From: Tabrizicola piscis
GTDB lineage: Bacteria; Pseudomonadota; Alphaproteobacteria; Rhodobacterales; Rhodobacteraceae
Assembly (NCBI RefSeq): GCF_003940805.1
Contig: NZ_CP034328.1
Coordinates: 1,160,001-1,224,000, forward strand
Length of the DNA: 64,000 bases
Reading direction: 5' to 3'
Part shown: piece by piece, positions 25,330 through 34,721 of the stretch
How the letters are laid out: each line of letters begins with the position of its first letter
Numbering within the stretch: position 1 is the first letter of the stretch
The notes under the pieces: generated by a model
What the model saw: the letters and a program-made list of their open reading frames with translations, nothing else
Database searches by the model: none
What the model was told of the DNA's origin: nothing
Translations under genes and position numbers: made by a program

Positions 25330-25492
25330 GTCACTTCCCGCATTTTCTGTCCCCAAATATCCCCGCCGGAGGCTCCCACGGGTGCACCCACAAGGCCATG
25401 TCCGGCGCAAGCGCCTCCCCTCCCCTTTGTGGGGAGTTGATGGGGGTGGGGGGCCGCCGAAAGGTTTGCCGGGGTCAGTCTCATTCCATCCC
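25330..25492 (-). other. soxB-soxD intergenic region with 3' conserved element and hairpin
   Basis: This 163-bp gap in the operon holds, on the minus strand, CCTCCGGCGGGGATATTTGG followed by GGACAGAAAATG, sharing GGGATAyTTG...CAGAA with the element at 61-117. It also holds a perfect hairpin CTCCCC-TTTGT-GGGGAG (25420-25436). These are probably intercistronic processing, attenuation or repeat elements; no gene fits. Confidence 0.45.
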
Positions 25493-26743
25493 TCAATGCA
25501 GGTTATGCTGGCTGCCGGTGCCTTCTTCGTCCAGAAGATGCCCCGTCGCAAAGCGGTCCAGCCGGAACTTGCGCGCCACCTCGTGGCTTTCCCCGGTCGC
25601 CATCAGATGCGCCATGCACCAGCCGCTGGCAGGCACCGCCTTGAAGCCCCCGTAGTTCCAACCGCAGTCGATGAACAGCCCGTCGATATGCGTCTTGTCG
25701 ATGATGGGCGAGCCATCCGGCGACATGTCCATGATCCCGCCCCAACTGCGCAAGACCTTGGCCCGGCCGATCATCGGCATCAGGGTCATCCCGGCCTCCA
25801 TCACATGTTCCACCATCGGCAGGTTGCCCCGCGACGCATAGGAGGCATAGAAATCCAGGTCGCCCCCGAACACGAGGCCCCCCTTGTCGGACTGGCTGAT
25901 GTAGAAATGCCCCATCCCGAAGCTGACCACATGGTTGATGACCGGCTTAAGCCCCTCGGTGACAAAGGCCTGCAGGATGTGGCTTTCAATCGGCAACCGC
26001 ATCCCCGCCATCGCCGCGACTTGTGAGGACCGCCCCGCCACGATGATCCCCACCTTTTTCGCCCGGATCGCCCCGCGCGTGGTCTGGACACCCACGACCT
26101 TGCCATTGGCAATGTCGATCCCCGTCACCTCGCAGTTCTGGATCAGGTCCACCCCACGCTGGTCCGCCCCACGCGCATAGCCCCAAGCCACCGCATCGTG
26201 CCGCGCTGACCCGCCCCGGGGATGCAACAGCCCGCCATAGATCGGGAACCGCGTCTGTTCGAAATCCAGATAGGGCAGATGCTCCCGCACCCCTTCGCGG
26301 TCCAGCAGGATCGCATCATCCCCCTGATTTATCATCGCATTGCCGCGCCGCACAAAGGCATCGCGCTGCCCGTCCGAATGGAACAGGTTGATCAGCCCGC
26401 GCTGCGAATGCATCACGTTGTAGTTGAGGTCGGCCTCCATCCCCTCCCACAGCTTCAGACTATGCGAGTAGAACTCGCTGTTGCCCGGCAGGAAGTAATT
26501 GGCGCGCACGATCGTCGTGTTCCGCCCGATGTTGCCCGACCCGATATGGCTCTTTTCCAGCACCGCGACATTGGTCAGCCCGTGGTTCTTGGCCAGATAA
26601 TAGGCCGTTGCCAGCCCATGCCCGCCGCCACCGATGATGATCGCATCATATTCGGCCTTGGGCGCCGGGTCGCGCCAGGCCGGAGTCCAGCCCGCGTTGC
26701 CGAACAGCCCTTGGGTGATGACCTTCAGCCCGGAGTAGCGCAT
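25493..26743 (-). CDS. soxB: Sarcosine oxidase subunit beta
   Basis: A 416-residue beta subunit carrying the FAD at the amine-oxidation site and the covalent FMN. The dinucleotide motif IIIGGGGHGLATAYYLA lies at about residues 35-51, and the C-terminal GWNYGGFKAVPASG is typical of the family. AGAGGA lies 6 bases before the ATG at 26743. The order on the minus strand is soxB, soxD, soxA, soxG. The length equals the family's usual 416-417. Confidence 0.96.
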   Translation of the reverse strand: MRYSGLKVITQGLFGNAGWTPAWRDPAPKAEYDAIIIGGGGHGLATAYYLAKNHGLTNVAVLEKSHIGSGNIGRNTTIVRANYFLPGNSEFYSHSLKLWEGMEADLNYNVMHSQRGLINLFHSDGQRDAFVRRGNAMINQGDDAILLDREGVREHLPYLDFEQTRFPIYGGLLHPRGGSARHDAVAWGYARGADQRGVDLIQNCEVTGIDIANGKVVGVQTTRGAIRAKKVGIIVAGRSSQVAAMAGMRLPIESHILQAFVTEGLKPVINHVVSFGMGHFYISQSDKGGLVFGGDLDFYASYASRGNLPMVEHVMEAGMTLMPMIGRAKVLRSWGGIMDMSPDGSPIIDKTHIDGLFIDCGWNYGGFKAVPASGWCMAHLMATGESHEVARKFRLDRFATGHLLDEEGTGSQHNLH

Positions 26744-26757
26744 GGAAAATCCTCTTC

Positions 26758-26845
26758 TGTCGCAGGCATCAGACCGCGACACCCACGGTTATTCAAGACC
26801 GGCGAGCGATTTCCTGCCCTGCCTGCGACACTTGGTGTCGCAGGC
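26758..26845. promoter_or_regulatory. Palindromic GTGTCGCA repeats upstream of soxB
   Basis: A perfect 11-bp-arm inverted repeat GCCTGCGACAC-TTG-GTGTCGCAGGC spans 26821-26845, and a further direct copy of TGTCGCAGGC lies at 26758-26767, 15 bp before the soxB ATG. The palindrome could be a terminator stem after glutamate dehydrogenase, but no U-run follows; the isolated extra copy is better explained by an operator for a dimeric regulator of the sarcosine operon. Confidence 0.5.
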
Positions 26846-26882
26846 AGGCTCTCGGCACCCTTCGGCTGCTGGAAAGAAACCG

Positions 26883-28316
26883 TTACAGGCCCTTCGACCG
26901 ATAGGCGGACGCCACCCGGCTGATCGACACGATATAGGCCGCCACCCGCAGGTCCTCGACCCCCTCGCGCCCGTGCCAGACTTCGCGCATCGCCTGATAG
27001 GCCGTGCGCATCGTGTCATCGAGGCCCGAGCGTACCAGCGCCAGTTCGTCCGACCCGGTCAGGAACCGTTCCTTGAAATCGGGCGACAGCGTCCAGCCAA
27101 GGTGCTGGTCGGCGCTCAGACGCTCAAGTTCTTCGACGATCAGACGGCTGCGCGCCTCTTCCGCCCGGCGCTGCATCCGGCCAAAGCGGATGTGGGACAG
27201 GTTCTTCACCCATTCAAAATAGCTGACCGTGACGCCCCCCGCGTTGGCGTACATGTCCGGCACGATCACGCAGCCCTTTTGCCGCAGGATCTCGTCCGCG
27301 CCAAAGGTGATCGGGCCGTTCGCCGCCTCGATGATCAAGGGCGCCTTGATCCGCGCGGCATTGCCCAGATGGATCACGCCTTCCAGCGCGGCCGGGATCA
27401 AGAGGTCACACTCCGCCTCCAGCACCGCCGCCCCATCGGTGACATGCTCAGCGCCGGGATAGCCCGCCAGCAACCCGCCATGGCCGTTCATCCATTGCCG
27501 AACATCCTCGATGTCCAGCCCCTTGGGGTTCAGCAGCGCACCGTCGCGTTCGATCACCGCGATGACCTTGCAGCCGTCCTCCTCGCTCAGGAACTTGGCC
27601 GCGTGATAGCCCACGTTCCCAAGGCCTTGGACGATCACCCGCTTGCCCTCAAGGTCGCCCGTAAGGCCCGCCCGCGCCACATCCTCCTTGTGGCGGAAGA
27701 ATTCCCGCAAGGCGTATTGCACCCCGCGCCCGGTCGCCTCGACCCGGCCTTGGATGCCGCCCGCGTGCGGGGGCTTCCCGGTCACGCAGGCCCGCGCGTT
27801 GATGTCGGTGGTGTTCATCCGCGCATATTGGTCAGCGATCCAGGCCATCTCACGCTCGCCCGTGCCCATGTCGGGGGCGGGCACGTTCTGCGCCGGGTGG
27901 ATCAGGTCGCGCTTGATCAGCTCATAGGCGAAGCGCCGGGTGATCTGTTCCAGCTCATGGTCGTCCCATTGGCGCGGGTCGATGCACAGCCCGCCCTTCG
28001 ATCCGCCGAACGGCGTCTCGACCAAGGCGCATTTGTAGGTCATCAGCGCCGCCAGCGCCTCAACCTCGTCCTGGTTGACCGACAGCGCATAGCGGATGCC
28101 GCCCTTTACCGGCTCCATATGTTCCGAATGCACCGACCGATAGCCGGTGAAGGTCTCGATCTTGCCGCGCAGCCGCACGCCGAAGCGCACCGTATAGGTC
28201 GAGTTGCAGACCCGGATCTTCTGTTCCAGGCCTGGACTCATATCCATCAGCTTTGCCGCCCGGTTGAACATCAGATCAACCGACTCGCGAAAGCTGGGCT
28301 CTCCGGTCACATGCAT
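26883..28316 (-). CDS. Glutamate dehydrogenase (Glu/Leu/Phe/Val dehydrogenase family)
   Basis: A 477-residue dehydrogenase interconverting glutamate with 2-oxoglutarate and ammonia. Signatures: PVKGGIRYAL and ETPFGGSKGGL with the catalytic Lys in the N-terminal domain, PAPDMGTGEREMAWI, then the nucleotide-binding motif VQGLGNVG in the C-terminal domain. GGAGAG lies 6 bases before the ATG. The coenzyme (NAD or NADP) is not decided. It precedes soxB by 139 bp in the same direction; release of ammonia and glycine catabolism may link the two. Confidence 0.93.
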   Translation of the reverse strand: MHVTGEPSFRESVDLMFNRAAKLMDMSPGLEQKIRVCNSTYTVRFGVRLRGKIETFTGYRSVHSEHMEPVKGGIRYALSVNQDEVEALAALMTYKCALVETPFGGSKGGLCIDPRQWDDHELEQITRRFAYELIKRDLIHPAQNVPAPDMGTGEREMAWIADQYARMNTTDINARACVTGKPPHAGGIQGRVEATGRGVQYALREFFRHKEDVARAGLTGDLEGKRVIVQGLGNVGYHAAKFLSEEDGCKVIAVIERDGALLNPKGLDIEDVRQWMNGHGGLLAGYPGAEHVTDGAAVLEAECDLLIPAALEGVIHLGNAARIKAPLIIEAANGPITFGADEILRQKGCVIVPDMYANAGGVTVSYFEWVKNLSHIRFGRMQRRAEEARSRLIVEELERLSADQHLGWTLSPDFKERFLTGSDELALVRSGLDDTMRTAYQAMREVWHGREGVEDLRVAAYIVSISRVASAYRSKGL

Positions 28317-28762
28317 GGCGTCTCTCCCTCTCCGACACAGCGTCCTCCCGACGCCTTGGGTGGCACCCTAGCGCGCAAATCCCGGCTGTGAACCCACAGC
28401 CTGCACCCCAAAGCCGGATGCTTGCGCAAACACTGGCCGAAACCAGAGTGGCCAGGGACCGGCCGCGCACTTGCCGAAGGCCGAATCGGCGCGCACCGGC
28501 CCCTCGGCTATAGCAAGCTGACATGGCGAATCGGTTAACCCTGTACGGGTCGCCAAACCCGGCTTTGGGACCCCAAAAGTCAGAGGATTTGCCACATCCC
28601 GTGTCAAACCGACGGCAAAGCCCGCCCAATTGTTTCCTGAAACGCTGGTTTTTCCGCTGTTCCACAGCAAATGCCACACTTCCGCCAGAAGTTATGGCTT
28701 AATCAATTCCGGGAAATCCTGCCGTGCTGCGGGCTTGGCTGCCATTTGGGAAGGTTGCGATA
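28317..28762. other. Intergenic region between glutamate dehydrogenase and pilus genes
   Basis: This 446-bp divergent gap contains no supportable gene. Small features seen are the palindrome TTGCGCAA (about 28421-28430), an inverted repeat CTGGCC-N11-GGCCAG shortly after it and TTTGGG-AC-CCCAAA (about 28562-28575). It should carry promoters for both flanking genes, but no clear -35/-10 pair stands out. Its final bases hold GGGAAGG, the ribosome binding site for the next gene. Confidence 0.4.
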
Positions 28763-30727
28763 ATGCGTACACCGACAGTTATGTTGGTCCTAGGACGTGC
28801 AAGCGCTTCATTGAGACGTTTCCGGGACGATGAAGGTGGGTCGATGGCCTTGATCATCGTCTTCACGTTCCTTGCCATGATCATGTTTGGCGGCATCGCG
28901 GTCGACGTGATGCGCTTTGAAACCCGCCGTGTCACCATGCAGCAGACGCTGGACCGCGCGGCCCTCGCCTCTGCCAGCCTTGACCAGACCCGCACGCCCG
29001 AGCAGATCGCCGCGGACTGGTTTAACAAAGCCGGCATCGGCGAAGACCTTGCCATGGTCGATTTCAGCGCCCCTTCCGTCACCAGCCTTGCAGACGCAGG
29101 TCAGCGCCGGGTGACGATGTCGGCCAGCGTGCGGTCCTACAACTTCTTCATGGGCATCTATTCGAAGAACGACTATCTTGAAGGCCCGACCACGGCCGCT
29201 GCTGCCCAGGGCGTTTCCCAGATTGAGGTTATGCTGGTCCTCGACATCACCGGCTCGATGGGCGACCCCATCGGCGGTGGCAAATCGAAGATCCAGGCCC
29301 TGCGCGAGGCTGCGACCGACTTCGTCAATATCGTGAAGGCGAATGACACCAAGAATGGCGTGTCGATCGGCATGGTGCCCTATGCGGCCCAAGTCAACAT
29401 TCCGGTCAATCTGCGCAATCAGTTCACGGCCTGGAACATTTCTACCTGGGACGGCGTCGCCAACGCAGGCGTGCCGAACATCGACTGCATGGAGCTTCCG
29501 ACCACGTCCTATGGCGACACGGCTCTGTCGCAGACATCGCCCATCCGCATGTCAGCGGTGGCCGATTCCAACACCGGAACGACAACCAGTGACGCCTTCA
29601 TCGCGCCCAGCGTGGGCGTGCCGAATGCCGGAACGCGCGCCTGCACGACCGTCCCCGACAACACCGCCACAGCGCGGAACGAAGCGACCGCCAACCAGAT
29701 CGTCATGCCCACGAAGGACGGTGAAATTCTGAAGCAACGGATTGCTGGCCTTGTCGCCGCCGGCAACACGAACATCGCGATTGGCATGCGTTGGGGTGTG
29801 GGGCTGATCGACCAAGCTGCCCGCCCAATCTACACGGCCATTGGCGACCCTTCGGTTCTTGGCCGCCCGGCTGACAACAATTCGACCCAAACCCGCAAGA
29901 TCATCATCCTGATGACGGATGGTACGCACGTCACGAACACCCACATCAAGGACAACTACAAGTCTGGCGCATCGCCAATCTGGCGCGGGACTGATGGCAA
30001 CTATGCCATCCGTTTCTGGTCCGGCGGCACCGATCTGAACGACAACGCCCGTCCGACCAGCTGCATGGGCTGGACCATTCCGGCCAGTGCTGGCCGTGAG
30101 TTTTTCCTGCCGCACATGAAAGACACGCAGGAACGGGACCGGGGCACTGCGACAGCAACGAACGAAGGTCTTGGGACCGGGACGCTGAGAACCCTTGCAA
30201 ACACCGGGTCATACAACTGCGACCCGAACTCGTGGATCGCGGCAGGCCCGGGCGGTGTGGTGCGCTGGCCGCATACCCAGGCGGACGGGTCGGATCCGGA
30301 CGATGAACGGGACATTGTCCTCAACTCCTCCGGCCAGCCCGTCATGATCACGGCCACCCAGCTCGACTGGAGCGAGGTCTGGCGCTACCTGACGGTCAGC
30401 TATGTCACCCGGCAGCTTTACATGCGGTCCGGCGTATCGGGCACCTCAAACTACAACACCGTCATGGACCTGATGCGCGGCACCTACATGTCCAGTGTGA
30501 ACAACCTGAACAGCCTGCTGCAACAGAACTGTGCCGCAGCCCGCGTCGCCGGGATCGAGATTTACGGCATCGCCTTCGCTGCTCCGGCTGGGGGCCAGGC
30601 CCAGATCAACGGTTGCGCCTCTGAACCGAAGATCACCTACTACTATAACGCCGCCGACAGCGCCGCCCTGACCGCTGCCTTCAACGAGATCGCGACCGAC
30701 ATCTCGGATCTGAGGCTGACCCAATGA
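28763..30727 (+). CDS. TadG-like pilus assembly protein with vWA domain
   Basis: A 654-residue protein. Residues about 20-45 form the TadG/TadE N-terminal region (a hydrophobic segment after a charged Glu-Gly-Gly-Ser motif), followed by a von Willebrand A domain with the metal site LVLDITGSMGD and IILMTDGTH. Tad minor pilins/assembly factors of this type help Flp pilus function at the cell surface. The ATG at 28763 is chosen because GGGAAGG lies 8 bases upstream; a GTG at 28724 is the alternative. No tadABC or flp gene is in the window. Confidence 0.85.
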   Translation: MRTPTVMLVLGRASASLRRFRDDEGGSMALIIVFTFLAMIMFGGIAVDVMRFETRRVTMQQTLDRAALASASLDQTRTPEQIAADWFNKAGIGEDLAMVDFSAPSVTSLADAGQRRVTMSASVRSYNFFMGIYSKNDYLEGPTTAAAAQGVSQIEVMLVLDITGSMGDPIGGGKSKIQALREAATDFVNIVKANDTKNGVSIGMVPYAAQVNIPVNLRNQFTAWNISTWDGVANAGVPNIDCMELPTTSYGDTALSQTSPIRMSAVADSNTGTTTSDAFIAPSVGVPNAGTRACTTVPDNTATARNEATANQIVMPTKDGEILKQRIAGLVAAGNTNIAIGMRWGVGLIDQAARPIYTAIGDPSVLGRPADNNSTQTRKIIILMTDGTHVTNTHIKDNYKSGASPIWRGTDGNYAIRFWSGGTDLNDNARPTSCMGWTIPASAGREFFLPHMKDTQERDRGTATATNEGLGTGTLRTLANTGSYNCDPNSWIAAGPGGVVRWPHTQADGSDPDDERDIVLNSSGQPVMITATQLDWSEVWRYLTVSYVTRQLYMRSGVSGTSNYNTVMDLMRGTYMSSVNNLNSLLQQNCAAARVAGIEIYGIAFAAPAGGQAQINGCASEPKITYYYNAADSAALTAAFNEIATDISDLRLTQ

Positions 30728-31269
30728 TGGCAATGCGGACTTTCCTTGCCGACGAACGGGGCACGGCCACGATCGAATTCGTGTTGCTGGTGCCGATCAT
30801 CCTGACGATCTTCTTCGCGTCGTTCGAAAGCAGCTTCTACATGATCCGGTCGGTGATGCTGGAACGCAGCGTCGACATCGTGGTGCGCGACATCCGTCTT
30901 GGCAACCTGGACAATATTGACCACAGCGACCTGAAGGAGCTGTTTTGCGAAACCTCCGCGCTGGTGGCAAATATCGCCGATTGCGTTGACGCCATGGCCG
31001 TCTGGATGCAGCCAATCAATACCGCGACCTTCGCCATGGTTGCGCCGCCACGCTATTGCGTCGACCGCGATGAAGATATCATTCTGGAACCGACGCCGGG
31101 GGAATTCGCCTATGGGTCGGACAACGACATCATGCTTCTGCGGATCTGCCTGAAAGAGGAACCGATGTTCCCCACAACGATCATCGGCGCAGGTCTGATG
31201 GAAGGCGGCGAAGACGACGGCAGCTATGCCATCGTGGTCACTTCTGTCTTTGTTAACGAACCCGGGTGA
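30724..31269 (+). CDS. TadE-family pilus protein
   Basis: A 181-residue pseudopilin-like protein: a short positively charged leader, then DERGTATIEFVLLVPIILTIFF, the TadE signature with a conserved Glu inside the hydrophobic helix, and a soluble C-terminal part with four cysteines. The start overlaps the stop of the vWA gene by 4 bp (ATGA), so the two are coupled. The role is assembly of a Flp-type pilus, inferred from the family. Confidence 0.85.
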   Translation: MMAMRTFLADERGTATIEFVLLVPIILTIFFASFESSFYMIRSVMLERSVDIVVRDIRLGNLDNIDHSDLKELFCETSALVANIADCVDAMAVWMQPINTATFAMVAPPRYCVDRDEDIILEPTPGEFAYGSDNDIMLLRICLKEEPMFPTTIIGAGLMEGGEDDGSYAIVVTSVFVNEPG

Positions 31270-31277
31270 GGGAAAAG

Positions 31278-31889
31278 ATGAACCGCCTCCGTACAAGCCT
31301 GCGTGACTTTGCCCGGGACGAAAGCGGCGTCATGCTGGCTGAGTTCCTCATGCTGTTTCCGCTTCTCGTCTGGGGGTTCATCGCGCTTGTCGTGTACTGG
31401 GATGTGTTCCGCACGATCAACGTGACCCAGAAAGCCGCCTATTCGATTTCGGACCTTCTGTCCCGGCAGGAACTGGTGACCGAAGATTTCGTCGCGGGGC
31501 TGCAGAACGTGCTGGATTTCCTGACCCCCGGCGCGCCGCAATCGCGGATGCGGATCACCAGCTTCGAGTTTCTTGAGAATGCGCCGGAAGGCACTCCGAC
31601 CGGCTGGGGCGATGATGAATATGTCCTGCTGTGGTCGCGCGCCTCGGGTGGAGGCGGCATTGCTCCCTACACCGAAGACGAGATTCAGGATCTGCGCGAT
31701 TTCATCCCGCTCTTGGACAACGGGCAGTCCGCGCTGATCGTCGAAACCTGGGTCGACTATGTTCCCCGCTTCGATATCGGCGTGCTGAACTTCGCGCCCG
31801 GCATTTCCGACCAGACCTTCACCCAGTTCATCGTGACCTATCCACGCCGTCGCCGGGTCTGTCTTGAAGACACGGACACCTGCGTCTGA
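31278..31889 (+). CDS. Second TadE-family pilus protein
   Basis: A 203-residue protein with the same architecture as its neighbour: DESGVMLAEFLMLFPLLVWGFI (Glu in the hydrophobic helix), then a soluble domain ending in CLEDTDTC. The ATG at 31278 follows GAGGGA; a GTG at 31266 overlapping the previous stop is possible. With the two upstream genes it forms a three-gene minor Tad operon. Confidence 0.82.
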   Translation: MNRLRTSLRDFARDESGVMLAEFLMLFPLLVWGFIALVVYWDVFRTINVTQKAAYSISDLLSRQELVTEDFVAGLQNVLDFLTPGAPQSRMRITSFEFLENAPEGTPTGWGDDEYVLLWSRASGGGGIAPYTEDEIQDLRDFIPLLDNGQSALIVETWVDYVPRFDIGVLNFAPGISDQTFTQFIVTYPRRRRVCLEDTDTCV

Positions 31890-31903
31890 CGCCGGCGGCC
31901 ACC

Positions 31904-32107
31904 ATGCCCCTGAGTCAACCGCCGCAGTCTTTGCGGGGCTTTCGTCTGGCACCCCCTGCAACCGCGCTTGTGCTGCTGGTCGCGGCTCTAGGCCTTGCTG
32001 GCTGTGACCGGGCCGAGACATCGGCGCAGGGTTACCCCAGTCTTGAGCCCTTGGACAAGCTGCTGGCCGAGGCCGATGGCGCCTTCTCCGGTCCGATCCC
32101 TGACTAG
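31904..32107 (+). CDS. Small predicted lipoprotein
   Basis: A 67-residue protein with a hydrophobic segment ending in the lipobox LGLAGC (Cys at about residue 34), followed by a short acidic tail. It has no recognised family. It begins 15 bp after the second TadE gene and may belong to that operon. The ribosome binding site is weak, so existence is likely but not certain. Confidence 0.55.
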   Translation: MPLSQPPQSLRGFRLAPPATALVLLVAALGLAGCDRAETSAQGYPSLEPLDKLLAEADGAFSGPIPD

Positions 32108-32183
32108 GATGCCTGATGGCGTTGCACCCCGCCCGGCTTCCGGCTAACAGACGACTGCCCGTAACCAGCCCGAAGGTCGTCCC

Positions 32184-33485
32184 ATGTCAGCCGCTGCTCC
32201 CTTGCGTCTTGGCCTTGCCGGTCTTGGAACCGTGGGCATCGGTGTGGTCAAGATCGTCCAGGCCCAGGCCGACCTGATCACCGCCCGCACCGGCCGCGCC
32301 GTGACCATCTCGGCCGTTTCGGCCCGGGACCCGCAAAAGAATCGTGACGCCGATCTGTCGGCCTATGCTTGGGAAACCGACCCCGTGGCGCTGGCCCGGC
32401 GTCCCGACATCGACGTCTTCGTCGAGGTGATGGGCGGCCACGATGGACCGGCCAAGGCCGCCACCGAAGCGGCCCTTGCAGCGGGCAAGGATGTGGTCAC
32501 CGCCAACAAGGCGCTGCTCGCACACCACGGCCAGGCCCTTGCCGAAGCGGCCGAGGCGCAGGGCCGCGTCATCCGGTTCGAGGCCGCCGTCGCCGGGGGC
32601 ATTCCCGTCATCAAGGCCCTGACCGAAGGCCTTGCCGGCAACCGGATGAAGCGTGTGATGGGCGTGATGAACGGCACCTGCAACTATATCCTGACCCGGA
32701 TGCAATCCGCAGGCCTGCCCTATGACACCGTGTTCGAAGAGGCGCGCCAGCTGGGCTATCTTGAGGCGGACCCCAACCTCGACGTCGGCGGCATCGACGC
32801 CGGGCACAAGCTGTCGCTCCTTGCCGCCATCGCCTTTGGCACCCGCGTCAGCTTTGACGCCGTGGAACTGGAAGGCATCGGCAACGTCTCGATCGACGAC
32901 ATCCGCCTGGCCGAGGATATGGGCTACCGCATCAAGCTTCTCGGCGTGGCGCAGATGACCGGACGGGGGCTGGAACAGCGGATGACCCCGTGCCTTGTCC
33001 CCTCCGCCTCGCCCTTGGGTCAGCTGCAGGGCGGCACCAACATGGTCGTGCTGGAAGGTGACAGCGTCGGCCAGATCGTCCTGCGCGGCCCCGGTGCGGG
33101 CATGGGCCCCACGGCCAGCGCCGTCATGGCCGACGTGATCGACATCGCCCGTGGCCTGCGCCTGCCGACCTTCGGCATCCCGGCCACACAGCTGGCCCAG
33201 CCCACCGCCGCAAGCTCTGCCACCCCCGCACCCTACTACCTGCGGATGACGCTGCTCGACAAACCCGGCGCGCTGGCGAAGATCGCCACCTGCCTGGGTG
33301 AGGCGGGCATTTCGATCGACCAGATGCGCCAGTTGCACCGCCCGGATGACGCCGCACAGAACGCCATCGTCCTGATCGTCACCCACAAGGCCGCCCCGGC
33401 CGACGTGGCCCACGCCCTGTCCCAGTTCGGGCCGACCGGCGTTCTTGTCGGCACACCCGTCGCGATCCGGATCGAAGAGGTCTGA
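32184..33485 (+). CDS. hom: Homoserine dehydrogenase
   Basis: A 433-residue enzyme reducing aspartate semialdehyde to homoserine for threonine and methionine synthesis. The NAD(P)-binding motif GLAGLGTVGIGVV is at residues 9-21; the catalytic region GVMNGTCNYIL and YLEADPNLDVGGIDAGHKL follows, and a C-terminal ACT domain (about 350-425) would sense threonine. AAGG lies before the ATG. The hom-glpX-recJ order is common in Rhodobacterales. Confidence 0.96.
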   Translation: MSAAAPLRLGLAGLGTVGIGVVKIVQAQADLITARTGRAVTISAVSARDPQKNRDADLSAYAWETDPVALARRPDIDVFVEVMGGHDGPAKAATEAALAAGKDVVTANKALLAHHGQALAEAAEAQGRVIRFEAAVAGGIPVIKALTEGLAGNRMKRVMGVMNGTCNYILTRMQSAGLPYDTVFEEARQLGYLEADPNLDVGGIDAGHKLSLLAAIAFGTRVSFDAVELEGIGNVSIDDIRLAEDMGYRIKLLGVAQMTGRGLEQRMTPCLVPSASPLGQLQGGTNMVVLEGDSVGQIVLRGPGAGMGPTASAVMADVIDIARGLRLPTFGIPATQLAQPTAASSATPAPYYLRMTLLDKPGALAKIATCLGEAGISIDQMRQLHRPDDAAQNAIVLIVTHKAAPADVAHALSQFGPTGVLVGTPVAIRIEEV

Positions 33486-33599
33486 CCGCGCGCCATCGCC
33501 TCATTCGGTCGGGACGACAAGCCGATGCGCCCTGTTAGCGTCACCACGCTTGCTCCGCCGCAGGCCCCCCGCTACACCGTGCCAAACGGGGGGAACCAC

Positions 33600-34565
33600 A
33601 TGTCCGAAAAGTCGCAATTCCAGGACCGGCTTCTCAGCCTCGGCCTCGGCCGGGTGTCCGAGGCCGCCGCCCTCGCCTCTGCCAGCCTCATCGGGCGCGG
33701 CGATGAAAAGGCCGCCGATCAGGCCGCCGTCAACGCCATGCGCGACCAGTTGAACCTGCTCGACATCAAGGGCGTCGTCGTCATCGGCGAGGGGGAGCGG
33801 GACGAAGCCCCGATGCTGTATATCGGCGAGGAAGTCGGCACCGGCAACGGCCCCGCCGTCGACATCGCGCTTGATCCGCTGGAAGGCACCACCCTGACTG
33901 CCAAGGACATGCCGAACGCCTTGACCGTCATCGCGATGGCCCCCCGCGGCACGCTCCTCCACGCCCCCGACGTCTACATGGACAAGCTTGCCATCGGGCC
34001 CGGCATGAAGCCCGGCACCGTGACCCTGTCCATGACCCCGTCCGAACGGGTCTCCGCCCTCGCCGCCGCCAAGGGCTGCTCGACCGAAGACATTACCGTC
34101 TGCGTCCTTGACCGTCCGCGCCACGAAGACATGATCGCGGAACTTCGCTCCACCGGTGCTGCGATCCGCCTCATCACCGACGGCGATGTCGCGGGCGTCA
34201 TGCACTGCGCCGAGCCCGAGATTACCGGCATCGACATGTATATGGGCTCCGGTGGCGCACCCGAAGGGGTGTTGGCCGCCGCCGCGCTGAAATGCATGGG
34301 CGGGCAGTTCTACGGCAAACTTCTGTTCCGCAACGAAGATGAAAAAGCCCGGGCCAGAAAAGCCGGCATCACCAATTTCGACCGCGTCTACACCCGTGAC
34401 GACCTTGTCCGCTCCGACGTGATCTTCGCCGCGACGGGCGTCACCAGCGGGTCTCTGCTTGCCGGGATCAAACGGGAACCGGGCTGGATCACACTGGAAA
34501 CCATCCTGATGCGGTCCAAAAGCGGCTCCATCCGCCGGATGACCTACCGCAGCCCGGTCAAATAG
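33600..34565 (+). CDS. glpX: Class II fructose-1,6-bisphosphatase
   Basis: A 321-residue GlpX-type phosphatase for gluconeogenesis or the Calvin cycle. Signatures: VVIGEGERDEAPMLYIGE, DPLEGTT (metal-binding DPxxGT) and GSGGAPEGVLAAAALK. GGGGGGAA lies 4 bases before the ATG at 33600. It follows hom and normally precedes recJ, but here the next gene is foreign-looking. Confidence 0.96.
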   Translation: MSEKSQFQDRLLSLGLGRVSEAAALASASLIGRGDEKAADQAAVNAMRDQLNLLDIKGVVVIGEGERDEAPMLYIGEEVGTGNGPAVDIALDPLEGTTLTAKDMPNALTVIAMAPRGTLLHAPDVYMDKLAIGPGMKPGTVTLSMTPSERVSALAAAKGCSTEDITVCVLDRPRHEDMIAELRSTGAAIRLITDGDVAGVMHCAEPEITGIDMYMGSGGAPEGVLAAAALKCMGGQFYGKLLFRNEDEKARARKAGITNFDRVYTRDDLVRSDVIFAATGVTSGSLLAGIKREPGWITLETILMRSKSGSIRRMTYRSPVK

Positions 34566-34721
34566 CTGGGACCAACCTGCCATCCAATCCGCTGAAAAAC
34601 GGAGCCGGTGAGGCAGAAATACGCGGCTTGGTTCGCCCAACTTGGGGCGGCTTCACAACGACCGAAACCGCTCACCACGCAAGGCCCTTGATCTGACGGC
34701 ATTTTGAGGGGAAATTGACCC

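Noticed and set aside
26742..28391. 549-residue plus-strand open frame
   Set aside because: It is antisense to glutamate dehydrogenase, whose motifs are unambiguous.
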